Of a stretch of DNA of 64,000 nucleotides, positions 63,394-64,000 are shown piece after piece; within the stretch, counting starts at the first letter, position 1; each line of letters opens with the position of its first letter. The position numbers and the translations under genes are program-made. The notes beneath the pieces are model-generated. The model was given only the letters and a program-made list of their open reading frames with translations. It had not been told where the DNA came from and searched no databases. Source of the stretch: CBDBJR01 sp965206445 (lineage in GTDB: Bacteria; Pseudomonadota; Gammaproteobacteria; Arenicellales; Poriferihabitantaceae); contig CBDBJR010000002.1 of NCBI GenBank assembly GCA_965206445.1, forward strand, positions 2,852,001 through 2,916,000, read 5' to 3'.

Positions 63394-64000
63394 ATGCTCG
63401 AACACCTGCACAAACCGGTGGTATGGGATAAATACTGGCAGCTATGCAAGCCCAAAGTGGTGCTGCTGATTGTGTTTACCGCCGTCGTCGGCATGTTTCT
63501 CTCGACCGAATCATGGGTGCCGTTCAACGCCTGGTTCTGGGGCTCGGTCGGCATCGGCCTGGCCGCGGCGGCCGGGGCCGCCCTGAATCACTGGGTTGAC
63601 GAAGAAATCGACGCCCGCATGCAGCGCACGCAAACGCGGCCGCTGCCCGCGGGCGAGCTCAGCGGCAATCAAGCGCTGATATTCGCCCTCACCCTGGCCG
63701 CGTTGTCGATGCTGATCCTGATCGGCCTGGTCAATCTGCTCACCGCCGCCCTGACACTGGCCTCGATGATTGGCTACGCGGTGATTTATTCGATGTTCCT
63801 GAAGCACAGTACGCCGCAGAATATTGTCCTCGGCGGCGCCGCCGGCGCCACCCCGCCGGTGTTGGGCTGGTGTGCGGTCACCGGCGAGCTGCACAGCGAG
63901 GCGCTGCTGCTGTTTTTGATCATTTTTGTCTGGACGCCGCCGCATTTCTGGGCGCTGGCGATCAAACGGGTCGACGATTACGCCAATGCCGGGGTGCCGA
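63394..64000 (+). CDS. cyoE: Heme O synthase (protoheme IX farnesyltransferase), cut by window edge
   Basis: About 202 residues are present before the right edge. Membrane helices and the prenyltransferase aspartate motif NHWVDEEIDARM are visible, followed by the family stretch FVWTPPHFWALAIKR. The enzyme adds a farnesyl group to protoheme for heme-copper oxidases. The C-terminal third is outside the window. Confidence 0.93.
   Translation, partial: MLEHLHKPVVWDKYWQLCKPKVVLLIVFTAVVGMFLSTESWVPFNAWFWGSVGIGLAAAAGAALNHWVDEEIDARMQRTQTRPLPAGELSGNQALIFALTLAALSMLILIGLVNLLTAALTLASMIGYAVIYSMFLKHSTPQNIVLGGAAGATPPVLGWCAVTGELHSEALLLFLIIFVWTPPHFWALAIKRVDDYANAGVP

Noticed and set aside
1..64000. CRISPR arrays, tRNA or rRNA genes
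   Set aside because: No regularly spaced repeats, cloverleaf sequences or rRNA stretches were seen on reading the intergenic regions.

Overview
The window looks like a GC-rich gammaproteobacterial chromosome, probably free-living or marine. The strongest evidence is gene order: ndk, rlmN, pilW/pilF, rodZ, hisS, yfgM, bamB and der run in the order typical of that class, with ispG missing from its usual place. erpA and a complete F1Fo ATP synthase operon also point to a proteobacterium. No tRNA, rRNA or CRISPR array was seen.

Layout: 1-9,180 is conserved housekeeping on the minus strand (der to erpA). 9,294-24,013 is an AT-richer defence island. 24,284-33,793 is a methylated-amine and accessory metabolic block (HAD phosphatase, DUF1185, EthD; mttB-like, XRE regulator and dimethylglycine-dehydrogenase-like genes; desaturase, PhnD-like and 2OG-oxygenase-like genes). 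33,913-38,776 is a second defence operon: a 5-cytosine methylase, a MORC-type GHKL ATPase, two unknown genes and a frameshifted Vsr endonuclease. 38,856-41,945 is a three-domain kinase/M23/aminotransferase fusion. 42,245-51,133 is the atp operon, with extra genes placed inside it. 51,653-53,923 carries a GATase, msrA and a urate-oxidase-N-like membrane protein. 54,485-61,421 is a reductive pyrimidine-degradation operon with IS481 sequence at both ends. The right edge holds a DUF2244 protein and the start of heme O synthase.

The main discovery candidate is the island at 9,294-24,013. A type III-like methylase gene (mod) and its helicase-nuclease partner (res) lie about 9.5 kb apart. Four different cargo modules sit between them: an AAA ATPase plus a nuclease-like protein; an IetAS-type AAA ATPase plus subtilisin protease; a DUF1828-type pair; and an AlbA_2/Schlafen-type ATPase. 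Successive cargos are separated by chimeric ORFs that fuse the N-terminus of Res to the C-terminus of Mod. All three chimeras have the junction at the same place, a 9-bp word (gttttggtg) shared by mod and res. This is the product expected if a mod-cargo-res locus underwent unequal crossover and was then copied, making tandem [mod-end, cargo, res-start] units that homologous recombination could add, remove or swap. Two chimeras are intact and overlap their neighbours by a few bases at start and stop, so the array reads like one translationally coupled operon. The third chimera is degenerate.
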